Shown here piece after piece: positions 1 through 8,024 of a DNA stretch of 64,000 nucleotides. Under the pieces are notes generated by a model. The model did not search any database. It was not told where the DNA came from and saw only the letters and a program-made list of their open reading frames with translations. This stretch comes from Bradyrhizobium sp. OK095. Its GTDB lineage: Bacteria; Pseudomonadota; Alphaproteobacteria; Rhizobiales; Xanthobacteraceae. Location: positions 434,001-498,000 of the forward strand of contig NZ_FOBX01000002.1 of the NCBI RefSeq assembly GCF_900109945.1, written 5' to 3'. Every line of letters begins with the position of its first letter. Positions within the stretch are counted from its first letter, which is position 1. The translations under genes and the position numbers were made by a program.

Positions 1-1170
1 ATCGCCAGCAATGTCCTGGTCAGCACGGCGTTCAACGCGCTCGATTCGTCCTTCCGCGAGCTCGATGCCGTCTTCGAGCCCGAGCGGCCGCAGCCGACGG
101 CGCCGGGGAAAACGGGAAGCCCGGCATCGTTGGTGAAATGGAATGAGCTCGGACGCACGGGACGCCGATTCATTGTATCGGGTCCGGCCGCGGCCGAGAT
201 CAGCGCCGTGACGGGACAGGCCGCGCAGGAGCCTGTGCGTGTCTATGTCGGCCTCGGCGGCGCCGGCACGGCGCAAGCGCGCGCCAGGCTGGCGCTGGAC
301 GAGCTCAAGCGTCAGCACGGTTTTGAGCGCAAAGTCCTGATCGTCATCACGCCGACCGGCACCGGCTGGATCGATCCGTCCGCGATGGATAGCGTCGAAT
401 ATCTCCACCATGGCGACATCGCGAGCGTCGCGATGCAATACTCCTACCTCAACAGCCCGCTGTCGCTGCTGTTTCAGCCGGAATACGGCGCCGAGGCATC
501 GCGTGCGCTGTTTGCGGAAATCTACGGCTATTGGACGACGCTGCCGAAGGACAAGCGGCCAAAACTGTATCTGCACGGGCTCAGCCTCGGCGCCATGAAC
601 TCGGAAAAGTCCGCGGAGCTGTTCGAGACGATCGGCGATCCCATTGCCGGCGCGGTGTGGAGCGGACCGCCGTTCGAGAGCCGCATCTGGCGTTCGGTCA
701 CCGCGAGCCGCAATCCGGGTTCGCCGGCCTGGCTGCCGGAATTCCGCAACAGTCGCTTCGTGCGGTTCATGAACCAGAACGGAGCCACCGTGTCGGCAGA
801 TGTGCCCTGGGGCCCGATGCGAATCGTCTATCTGCAATATGCCAGCGACGCGATCACGTTCTTCAATTACCGGGATGCCTACCGGCGGCCGGCGTGGATG
901 GCGGCGCCGCGCGGTCCGGATGTCTCACCGGAGCTTGGATGGTATCCGATCGTCACCATGCTTCAGCTCGCCCTCGACATGGGGATGGCGAATGGTACGC
1001 CGATGGGCTTCGGTCATGTCTACGCGCCCGAGCATTACGTCGATGCCTGGGTTGCCGTGACCGATGTCCGGGATTGGTCGACCGACGCGTTGGCGATGCT
1101 TAAGGAGCAGCTTGCGGCGAAAGCGCGGAAAACCGGCAGCGCCGACGACGATCCCGATCGCGGCGGGTGA
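1..1170 (+). CDS. Alpha/beta-hydrolase family membrane protein (Abhydrolase_9-like), 5' truncated
   Basis: The reading frame is open from base 1, so the N-terminal part lies outside the window. What remains matches the C-terminal catalytic part of the Abhydrolase_9 family, large inner-membrane proteins with an N-terminal multi-span region and a C-terminal alpha/beta-hydrolase fold. The nucleophile elbow GLSLG is visible, with its serine codon at 583-585, followed by typical family segments (VWSGPPFESRIW, then VYLQYASDAITFF). Substrate and role are unknown for the family. The next gene is convergent and ends 6 bases downstream. An internal ATG at 130 is not the start, because the upstream codons continue the family sequence (NVLVSTAFNALDSSFRELD). 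Confidence 0.85.
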   Translation: MASNVLVSTAFNALDSSFRELDAVFEPERPQPTAPGKTGSPASLVKWNELGRTGRRFIVSGPAAAEISAVTGQAAQEPVRVYVGLGGAGTAQARARLALDELKRQHGFERKVLIVITPTGTGWIDPSAMDSVEYLHHGDIASVAMQYSYLNSPLSLLFQPEYGAEASRALFAEIYGYWTTLPKDKRPKLYLHGLSLGAMNSEKSAELFETIGDPIAGAVWSGPPFESRIWRSVTASRNPGSPAWLPEFRNSRFVRFMNQNGATVSADVPWGPMRIVYLQYASDAITFFNYRDAYRRPAWMAAPRGPDVSPELGWYPIVTMLQLALDMGMANGTPMGFGHVYAPEHYVDAWVAVTDVRDWSTDALAMLKEQLAAKARKTGSADDDPDRGG

Positions 1171-1176
1171 AGCGCC

Positions 1177-2757
1177 CTACTCCGCCATCTCCACCTGCTG
1201 CGTGACGGTGGGACCGGCCAGCGGCCGCTCCTCCATCATGATCAGGCAGAGCGAGGCGGTGGTCATCAGCGCCGTAGCCGCGCCGAAGACGTAGCGGAAC
1301 GCGTGCCGCATGTCGTCGGCGGGGATCGCGTTGATCGCACCATGGTGCTCGCCGGCAAGCGGAACGTCGGCGCCGAGCGCAATCAGCAGGATGGCGGCGA
1401 AGGCCGCGACCGTGAACGAGGACATCAGCGAGCGGAAGAAGTTCATCGCGCCGGTGATGGTGCCGACCAGCGGACGGGCGACCGAATTTTGCAGCGAGAC
1501 CACGCAAACCGGAAAGGTCGTGCCGAGACCGAGTGCGAACGCGGCCATCAGCGACAGCAGGGCCCATAGCGGCAAGGTCGTCAGCGTGAGGCCGAGCGCA
1601 CACAGCGCAGCCCAGGACGTGCCGATGATCGCGACACGCTTGTAATGTTTGGCACGCGCCATGGTACGGCCGGCGATGGCCGCACCCACGGTCGAGACCG
1701 CCGCGAGCGGAATCAGCGCAAGCCCCGCCTCGCTGGCGCTGAGGTGGTAGACCGCCTCGTAATAGAGCGGCAGCTGGACGGTGAGGCCCGTGATCGCACC
1801 AAGCCCGCAACCGCCGGCCAACAGCGCGAAAGGCGCGACCGATCCGCTGAGCAGCGGCAGCGGCAGGAACGGCTCGTCCGAGCGGCGCGCGTGCCACACG
1901 AAGGTGACTGCGAGCGCGACCGCGCCGCCGACCATCGCAAGAACGGTCGGCGAGAGCCATGGAAAGCGCGTGCCGCCCCAGGTCAGCACCAGCATGAAGA
2001 CGACGGCGGAGGCCATCAGCAGCACGCCGCCGAGCCAGTCTACCTTGCGCTTGCGGTGGAACACCGGGATCTTCTTCATCTTCGGCAACAGCATCACGAG
2101 CGCTGCGGCTGCGAGCGGCAGGTTGATCCAGAAGATCATCGACCAGTGCAGATGCTCGGCGAACACGCCGCCGATGACGGGACCAAGGATGCCGCCAACC
2201 ATCCAGACACTGGAGAAATAAGCCTGGTACTGGCCACGCTCCCGCGGTGACACCACGTCGGAGATCACAGTCTGCACGACCGGCATGATGCCGCCGCCAC
2301 CAAGGCCCTGGAGGCCGCGCGCCAGGATCAGCATCGGCAGGCTCGGCGCGATCGCGCACAACACCGAGCCCGCAATGAACAGACTCAATGACACGATGAT
2401 CATGACCTTGCGGCCATAGATGTCGCTGAGTGTGCCGAACACCGGCGCCACCGCGGTCGAGGCGAGCAGATAGGCGGTGATCACCCAGGACAGGTTCGAG
2501 ACGTCCTGGAACTGGCGTCCGATGGTCGGTAGCGCGGTCGCCACGATGGTCTGGTCGAGGGCTGCCAGGAACATCGTCAGCATCAGGCTGATGACGATGG
2601 TGCGGACCTCATCTTGGGAGAGCGGCGCCGGCGGCGCGATCGAAGGAGCGTCATCGACGCTCAAGACCTCGCTCGGAAGGCGGGACAGCTCTTCGGCGAT
2701 ATCGTCGGGCAACATTTGGATGTCGGCAGAACTGTTCTGCCGTTCGAACTTGTTCAT
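1177..2757 (-). CDS. DHA2-family MFS multidrug transporter
   Basis: A 526-residue drug:proton antiporter of the DHA2 (EmrB/QacA, 14-span) group in the inner membrane. After a cytoplasmic tail of about 50 residues come the family signatures: motif D1 (LDQTIVATALPTI), motif A (GTLSDIYGRK), motif B (ARGLQGLGGGG) and motif C (GGILGPVIGG). Hydrophobic segments continue to near the C-terminus. The unusually long N-terminal tail has no recognised domain. No membrane-fusion or outer-membrane partner is adjacent, so it probably works alone. The substrate cannot be read from sequence. Confidence 0.92.
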   Translation of the reverse strand: MNKFERQNSSADIQMLPDDIAEELSRLPSEVLSVDDAPSIAPPAPLSQDEVRTIVISLMLTMFLAALDQTIVATALPTIGRQFQDVSNLSWVITAYLLASTAVAPVFGTLSDIYGRKVMIIVSLSLFIAGSVLCAIAPSLPMLILARGLQGLGGGGIMPVVQTVISDVVSPRERGQYQAYFSSVWMVGGILGPVIGGVFAEHLHWSMIFWINLPLAAAALVMLLPKMKKIPVFHRKRKVDWLGGVLLMASAVVFMLVLTWGGTRFPWLSPTVLAMVGGAVALAVTFVWHARRSDEPFLPLPLLSGSVAPFALLAGGCGLGAITGLTVQLPLYYEAVYHLSASEAGLALIPLAAVSTVGAAIAGRTMARAKHYKRVAIIGTSWAALCALGLTLTTLPLWALLSLMAAFALGLGTTFPVCVVSLQNSVARPLVGTITGAMNFFRSLMSSFTVAAFAAILLIALGADVPLAGEHHGAINAIPADDMRHAFRYVFGAATALMTTASLCLIMMEERPLAGPTVTQQVEMAE

Positions 2758-2912
2758 CTCGATCGGAAGCCGTGAGGCGGCGCAATGCCGCGAAAGATTC
2801 GTTCTATGCAGCCAATGTAGACAGCAAAGTTCTTCTCAGGCAGGCACCGCGGCGCATGGGAGCATCCCACCGCCGGGTCATCCCGCAGACGTGATCAAAA
2901 TCCGAAGGCGGA

Positions 2913-3428
2913 TCAGTCCTTCGGGCGTCGCTTCAGGCGTGCCCGTTTCGGCAGCTGTGCCGGCCATTGCACGATGTGGTTCTCAAGCTCGTCGTCCGGG
3001 ATCTCAACCTCGCTGCCCTCGACCCGCCCGCGCACGGAGACGCCGGCCTCATGAACGGTATTGGGATCGCCGGAGACCAGCGGATGCCACCAATAGAGGT
3101 CGCGGCCCTCGGCCACGAGCTTGTAGCCGCAGCTCGGCGGCAGCCAGTTCAGGGTACGGACATTGGCCGGGGTCAGGCGGACGCAGTCTGGAACCTGGGC
3201 GGAACGATTCGGGTAGTCCTTGCAGCCGCAGGTCGCCCCATCGAGCAGCTTGCAGCCGACATGGGTGTAATAGATCTCGCCGGTATCTTCCTCCTCGAGC
3301 TTGTTCAGGCAGCAGCGGCCGCAGCCGTCGCACAGGCTTTCCCACTCGCCCTCCGACAGCTCTTCCAACGTCTTGGTTTTCCAGAAGAATCCTTCCTGGC
3401 CTGAAGGTCGTTTGGGAGCTGCGGTCAT
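2913..3428 (-). CDS. YcgN-family (UPF0260) cysteine-cluster protein
   Basis: A 171-residue protein of the YcgN/UPF0260 family. It carries the cluster CDGCGRCC near residue 33, then further cysteines in VGCKLL, CGCKDYP and PDCVRL, a pattern of the CxxCxxCC zinc/iron-binding group. Biochemical function is not established. I chose the ATG at 3428 ([16 protein letters not shown]) because it begins the conserved part; the frame is open up to 3488 but those 20 residues look non-coding. It is a single gene, divergent from the penicillin-binding protein gene. Confidence 0.85.
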   Translation of the reverse strand: MTAAPKRPSGQEGFFWKTKTLEELSEGEWESLCDGCGRCCLNKLEEEDTGEIYYTHVGCKLLDGATCGCKDYPNRSAQVPDCVRLTPANVRTLNWLPPSCGYKLVAEGRDLYWWHPLVSGDPNTVHEAGVSVRGRVEGSEVEIPDDELENHIVQWPAQLPKRARLKRRPKD

Positions 3429-3712
3429 GCGCCTCAACAAAGGTTCGAAAGTGCCATCTAGGGCGTGGGACCATGATGCTGCAAGCAACGCTCCCGTGTG
3501 GCCCGTAATGAACCGGGGTTCAATTAGTCCTGTTGTTCAAAATCCCAAGCCTGACCATTGGTTTATAGCCCCCGCTCGGCTAGAAGGAACACAGAGTCCC
3601 CCTCGGACGCGAACCGGGCGCCTTGGGTTTGCCGCAACACTCCCGCAAGACGTCTCGATGCCGCCCCAGCCGGGTGCTTGAACGCTGTCGAAGCAAGCCT
3701 CAAGGGTTCTAG

Positions 3713-6004
3713 GTGGTCCAGAACACACCATCCAACTGGAAGAGCCGAATCCGGAATTTCTTTCTGGACCTCGACGCGCGCATCGACTCCTCGCTGTTCT
3801 CCTCGGCCAAGGGCATCCGCGAGCTCTACGAGCGCTATTCGACCTTCATGGACCGGTTCTATGTCGGGCGCTGGAAGCGCTGGGTGTTCATCGAGCCGCT
3901 GTCGGAGGCTGCAACGCTCGGGCTCGGCGGCCTGGTGCTGATGCTGACGCTCGCCATCCCCGCCTTCCGCGAGACCGCGGACGAGGACTGGCTGAAGAAG
4001 TCCGATCTCGCCGTGAGCTTCCTCGACCGCTACGGCAACCCGATCGGCAGCCGCGGCATCAAGCATAACGACTCCATTCCGCTGGAAGATTTTCCTGACG
4101 TCCTGATCAAGGCGACGCTCGCCACCGAAGACCGCCGCTTCTACGAGCATTTCGGCATCGACATCGCCGGCACCGCACGCGCGCTCGTCACCAACGCGCA
4201 AGCCGGCGGCGTCCGCCAGGGCGGCTCCTCGATCACCCAGCAGCTCGCCAAGAACCTGTTTCTAAGCAACGAGCGCACCATCGAGCGCAAGGTCAACGAG
4301 GCCTTCCTCGCGGTCTGGCTGGAATGGCGCCTGACCAAGAACGAGATCCTCAAGCTCTATCTGGACCGCGCCTATATGGGCGGCGGCACCTTCGGCGTCG
4401 ACGGCGCCGCGCATTTCTACTTCAACAAATCCGCGCGCGACGTGACGCTGTCGGAAGCGGCGATGCTCGCCGGCCTGTTCAAGGCGCCGACGAAATACGC
4501 ACCGCACATCAACCTGCCCGCGGCGCGCGCCCGCGCCAACGTCGTGCTCGACAACCTCGTCGATGCCGGCTTCATGACCGATGGCCAGGTGTTCGGCGCC
4601 CGCCGAAACCCCGCCTTCGCCGTCGATCGCCGCGACGAGGCTTCGCCGAACTATTATCTCGACTACGCCTTCGACGAGATGCGCAAGCTGGTCGACACCT
4701 TCCCGAAATCGTACACCGAGCGCGTGTTCGTCGTTCGGCTTGCGATCGACGCCAATGTGCAGAAGGCCGCGGAAGACGCGATCGAGAACCAGCTGCGCCA
4801 GTTCGGCCGCGACTATCATGCGACCCAGGCCGCGACCGTCGTCTCCGATCTCGACGGCGGCATCCGCGCCATGGTCGGCGGCCGCGACTACGGCGCAAGC
4901 CAGTTCAACCGCGCGGTCGACGCCTATCGCCAGCCCGGCTCGTCGTTCAAGCCTTACGTCTACACCACGGCACTCCTGAACGGGTTCACGCCGAACTCGA
5001 TCGTGGTCGACGGCCCGGTCTGCATCGGCAATTGGTGTCCGCAGAATTATGGCCATTCCTATTCCGGCGCGGTGACGCTGACGCAGGCGATCACGCGCTC
5101 GATCAACGTCGTGCCGGTGAAACTGTCGATTGCGATCGGCCAGAAGAACGAGCCCAAAGCGCAGAACCCCGCCAAGGTCGGCCGCGCCAAGATCGTCGAG
5201 GTCGCCCGCCGCTTCGGCCTCAAGGCGCCGCTGCCCGACACCCCGTCGCTGCCGATCGGCTCGGACGAAGTCAGCGTGATCGAGCACGCGGTTGCCTATG
5301 CGACCTTCCCGAACCGCGGCAAGTCGGTGACGCCGCATTCGGTGCTGGAGGTGCGCACTGGCGCAGGCGATCTGGTCTGGCGCTGGGACCGCGACGGTCC
5401 GAAGCCGAAGCAGGCCATTCCGCCGAACATCGCCGCCGACATGGCAGGCATGATGAGTCACGTCGTCAGCGAAGGCACCGCGCGCCGCGCCGCGCTCGAC
5501 GGTATTCCAACCGCGGGCAAGACCGGCACCACGAATGCTTATCGCGACGCCTGGTTCGTCGGCTACACCGGCAATTTCACCTGCGCGGTCTGGTACGGCA
5601 ATGACGACTACTCGCCGACCAACCGCATGACCGGCGGTTCGCTGCCGGCGCAGACCTGGCACGACATCATGGTCACGGCACATCAGGGCGTCGAGGTCCG
5701 CGAGATTCCCGGCATCGGCATGGGCCAGAAGCTGCCACCGGAGCGAGTGGCCAACGCGCAGGCGAATGCGGCACCAAAAGTGCTGGAGACCAAGCCCGGT
5801 CCGCCGCCAGTGCTGACCAAGCGCGGCGCCGACATTCTGGTGCGGGTCGAGAAGCTGCTCGATGACGCCGCCAGGACCGCGACCAAGGCGGCGGCCGACG
5901 ACGGCAAGAACGCCAAGCCGGCCTCGGCGACCAGCGCGCTCGCCTTCCCGCAGAATTATGCGGCGGAAGAAAATGCGAACTCATCCACCCCGCGCAAGAA
6001 CTGA
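3713..6004 (+). CDS. Class A penicillin-binding protein (glycosyltransferase/transpeptidase)
   Basis: A bifunctional peptidoglycan synthase of 763 residues that polymerises lipid II and cross-links peptides at the outer face of the inner membrane. One membrane segment lies at about 64-84. The GT51 domain shows ATEDRRFYEHFG (catalytic Glu139), QGGSSITQQLAKN (169-181) and RKVNEAFLAVWLEWRLTKNE. The transpeptidase domain shows SSFK (Ser410, Lys413), SIN (463-465) and KTGT (603-606). The start is GTG at 3713, preceded by AAGGG six bases upstream. Length and motif order are complete. The C-terminal 90 residues are Ala/Pro/Lys-rich and probably disordered. Followed after 9 bases by the DUF1214 gene, so likely co-transcribed. 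Confidence 0.95.
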   Translation: MVQNTPSNWKSRIRNFFLDLDARIDSSLFSSAKGIRELYERYSTFMDRFYVGRWKRWVFIEPLSEAATLGLGGLVLMLTLAIPAFRETADEDWLKKSDLAVSFLDRYGNPIGSRGIKHNDSIPLEDFPDVLIKATLATEDRRFYEHFGIDIAGTARALVTNAQAGGVRQGGSSITQQLAKNLFLSNERTIERKVNEAFLAVWLEWRLTKNEILKLYLDRAYMGGGTFGVDGAAHFYFNKSARDVTLSEAAMLAGLFKAPTKYAPHINLPAARARANVVLDNLVDAGFMTDGQVFGARRNPAFAVDRRDEASPNYYLDYAFDEMRKLVDTFPKSYTERVFVVRLAIDANVQKAAEDAIENQLRQFGRDYHATQAATVVSDLDGGIRAMVGGRDYGASQFNRAVDAYRQPGSSFKPYVYTTALLNGFTPNSIVVDGPVCIGNWCPQNYGHSYSGAVTLTQAITRSINVVPVKLSIAIGQKNEPKAQNPAKVGRAKIVEVARRFGLKAPLPDTPSLPIGSDEVSVIEHAVAYATFPNRGKSVTPHSVLEVRTGAGDLVWRWDRDGPKPKQAIPPNIAADMAGMMSHVVSEGTARRAALDGIPTAGKTGTTNAYRDAWFVGYTGNFTCAVWYGNDDYSPTNRMTGGSLPAQTWHDIMVTAHQGVEVREIPGIGMGQKLPPERVANAQANAAPKVLETKPGPPPVLTKRGADILVRVEKLLDDAARTATKAAADDGKNAKPASATSALAFPQNYAAEENANSSTPRKN

Positions 6005-6013
6005 TCGAAACCC

Positions 6014-6592
6014 GTGCGGCTGATCCTGATCACATTGACGGCCCTTCTGCTCGCGAGCGTGGTCGGCGTCGGCGCGACCTGGGTGACGACGACGCGCGGC
6101 ACCGAGATCGGCGCGCTGACCATCGGCCCCTGGACCGCACGGCCGCGCACCGGCACCGCCGACGTCGATCCCTATTCGCGCGCCACCATCGTGCGCAATG
6201 GCGAGCTGCCGATCGGCACCGGTGACGGCGTCGCCTTCACCGCGACCGCGGACGAGAAGAAGAAGGCGCTCGACGGCCGCTGCGACGTGATCGTCTCCGG
6301 CGTGACGCCGCCGGCGCGGTTCTGGACGCTGACGCTGTACGACCGCAAGGGCCACCTCGTCGCCAATTCGCTTGCCCGCTACGGCTTCACCAGCCAGGAG
6401 ATCGTGCGGCAATCCGACGGCACGTTCGAGATCCGCATCGCCTCGCGCTCGCGCGCCGGCAACTGGCTGCCGACCGGCGGCATCGAGCGCTATGCGCTGA
6501 TGCTGCGCCTCTACGACACCCCTGTCGGCGTTGCCACGCGCACCCAGCGCGATGCACCGATGCCCACCATCAAGACGGTGGGCTGCTCATGA
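6014..6592 (+). CDS. DUF1214 domain-containing exported protein
   Basis: A 192-residue protein with one N-terminal hydrophobic segment (about residues 3-22) and a DUF1214-type domain: PPARFWTLTLYDRKGHLVANSLARYGFTSQ and, near the end, GNWLPTGG. The start is GTG. In many proteins DUF1214 follows DUF1254 in one chain; here they are separate genes in the opposite order. The stop overlaps the next ATG by 4 bases (ATGA), which indicates translational coupling. It lies 9 bases after the penicillin-binding protein, so a cell-envelope role is plausible but only inferred. Confidence 0.85.
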   Translation: MRLILITLTALLLASVVGVGATWVTTTRGTEIGALTIGPWTARPRTGTADVDPYSRATIVRNGELPIGTGDGVAFTATADEKKKALDGRCDVIVSGVTPPARFWTLTLYDRKGHLVANSLARYGFTSQEIVRQSDGTFEIRIASRSRAGNWLPTGGIERYALMLRLYDTPVGVATRTQRDAPMPTIKTVGCS

Positions 6593-7173
6593 TCCGGCTG
6601 CTGTTCACCATCGTCGCCGGCGTGGTGCTGGGCCTCGTGGTCCATCTCGTCAGCGTGCTGGCGCTGCCGCGGATCGCGACGCAGGATGCCTATTCGCGGC
6701 TGACGCCGATGACCAAGCTCAACGGGGTGACCCAACTTCCCCTCGCCGATCCCAACACCTCGCCGATGCCGTTCATGGACCCGGCCTTTGCGCTGGCGAT
6801 CTGCCGCTACGATCTCTCGAACGGACCGATCAAGCTGACGGTGCCGGTGAGCCAGGCCTATACGTCGGTGTCGTTCTACACCCGCAACGAGATCGCCTAT
6901 TACGCGATCAACGACCGCTCCGCGGGCAAGAAGGTGATCGAGCTCGATTTGATGACCGAGCCGCAGCACAACGAGCTGCCCGAGGACGAAGAGGTCACCG
7001 CGGCCGACCGCCTGATCATCGATTCCCCTGCGACCACCGGCCTGATTGTGATGAAGGCGCTGGCCGCCGAACCCGGCCTGATGCCGCAGGCGCAGGCAAC
7101 GCTTGCAGCTGCGAGCTGCGGACCGCAGACCGAGGCGCCGGCCAAGGCCGAGGCGCCGCGCGGACGGCGCTGA
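6589..7173 (+). CDS. DUF1254 domain-containing exported protein
   Basis: A 194-residue protein with an N-terminal membrane segment or signal anchor (about 3-24) and a DUF1254-type domain (DAYSRLTPM, then DPAFALAICRYDLSNGPIKL and SQAYTSVSFYTRN). The last 25 residues are Ala/Glu/Lys-rich. It overlaps the DUF1214 gene by 4 bases and is the last gene of the PBP-DUF1214-DUF1254 run. Function is unknown. The two products probably act together, since their domains are commonly fused elsewhere. Confidence 0.83.
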   Translation: MIRLLFTIVAGVVLGLVVHLVSVLALPRIATQDAYSRLTPMTKLNGVTQLPLADPNTSPMPFMDPAFALAICRYDLSNGPIKLTVPVSQAYTSVSFYTRNEIAYYAINDRSAGKKVIELDLMTEPQHNELPEDEEVTAADRLIIDSPATTGLIVMKALAAEPGLMPQAQATLAAASCGPQTEAPAKAEAPRGRR

Positions 7174-7323
7174 AGCTGAGCGGTCAGGCGCGCTCAAAAC
7201 AAAAACTGAAAAAACAACCCCATACACAGTAGCGGGGGTGTTGAAATCATTGGCTGTTTTGAGTCTGCGCCCAACATGCCTCTGGGACGAGTGCAGACTC
7301 GCCGGAGAGCCGCGATATTGCGC

Positions 7324-7418
7324 TTTGACACGTCGGGCAAAACACTGGCATACTTGCATCATCGAAAATTTCGTTCACACCCGCGCGGAGCAATCCGCCG
7401 CGGGTTTTTTCATGTCTG
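7324..7418 (+). repeat. Interspersed repeat, copy 1, with terminator-like hairpin
   Basis: It begins TTTGACACGTCGGGCAAAAC, followed by CATCATCGAAAAT, and ends in a GC hairpin plus T-run. The same order of blocks recurs at 10868-10956 and, without the second hairpin arm, at 15998-16070. Copies 1 and 2 also share a weaker AGAGGATCGC block just downstream (7438 and 10977). No open reading frame explains it. It resembles the families of small intergenic repeats seen in Bradyrhizobium genomes. Confidence 0.75.
7380..7410 (+). terminator. Intrinsic-terminator-like hairpin inside repeat copy 1
   Basis: CCCGCGCGGA pairs with TCCGCCGCGGG with a single bulge across a 4-base loop, followed directly by six Ts. 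It could terminate transcription from the PBP-DUF1214-DUF1254 operon about 200 bases upstream. Confidence 0.65.
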
Positions 7419-8024
7419 AGCACAGAACGTCGCGATGAGAGGATCGCGCGTGTTTCATGCGGCGATGTTTGTTCTGGAGAAAGCAGCTGTGGCTGCTGGG
7501 CTAATATTCGCCCTGGGCTCATGGCAGCGTTATCGACTGCGTTCATCAGGCTCTTGCCGGTTCGGCTGAATCAGGTGCCGCGCCCAGATCATATCTGCGC
7601 AAAGTTTTCCAAAAAATGCCGTGCGGGGTCCTCGTTTTCGATCGATGATGTGCGTGTCTTCCTGCTAACGACGACGGATGAAGTGAGAAGCGCGATCATT
7701 CAGTACGAAACGATTTGCCGCCCTGGGGGTGATGAACCCGACGAGTCACCTCGCTGCTTCATCCGCAACAGGCCGTTACACGGCTGCGAATGAAGCCTTA
7801 GAGAAACCGGGATGGTCGACGCGACAGGCGTCATCGATCTCGCCGAGATGAAAACGCAAGACGAGCATTTTTATATCGAACAACCTGTGTTACGAAGCGA
7901 CTGTCGTATCTGCCCAGCATCCATCCGAGCAGCCGGGCACATCCCTGACGCCAGCCGTGCTCGTTGGGGCGGTACCGGCACAGTTCATAATCGCGAATTC
8001 ATTACTGCTTTCCAGAGGTGTTTC

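Larger units (their letters stand above)
7174..8024. other. Non-coding/accessory stretch with a terminator-bearing repeat
   Basis: This 850-base gap is noticeably more AT-rich than its surroundings. It holds one copy of an interspersed repeat (7324-7418). A 90-codon frame at 7521-7793 matches nothing I recognise and has unusual codon use. The frame that continues upstream from the next gene (7812-8024) looks non-coding, because a good ribosome site and signal peptide begin at 8025. Confidence 0.6.

Noticed and set aside
7521..7793. A 90-codon open frame in the 7.2-8.0 kb gap
   Set aside because: No recognisable family, no convincing ribosome site and atypical codon use; kept only as part of the gap description.
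7812..8024. In-frame upstream extension of the propeller protein
   Set aside because: The ATG at 8025 has a good ribosome site and is followed at once by a signal sequence; the extension looks random.
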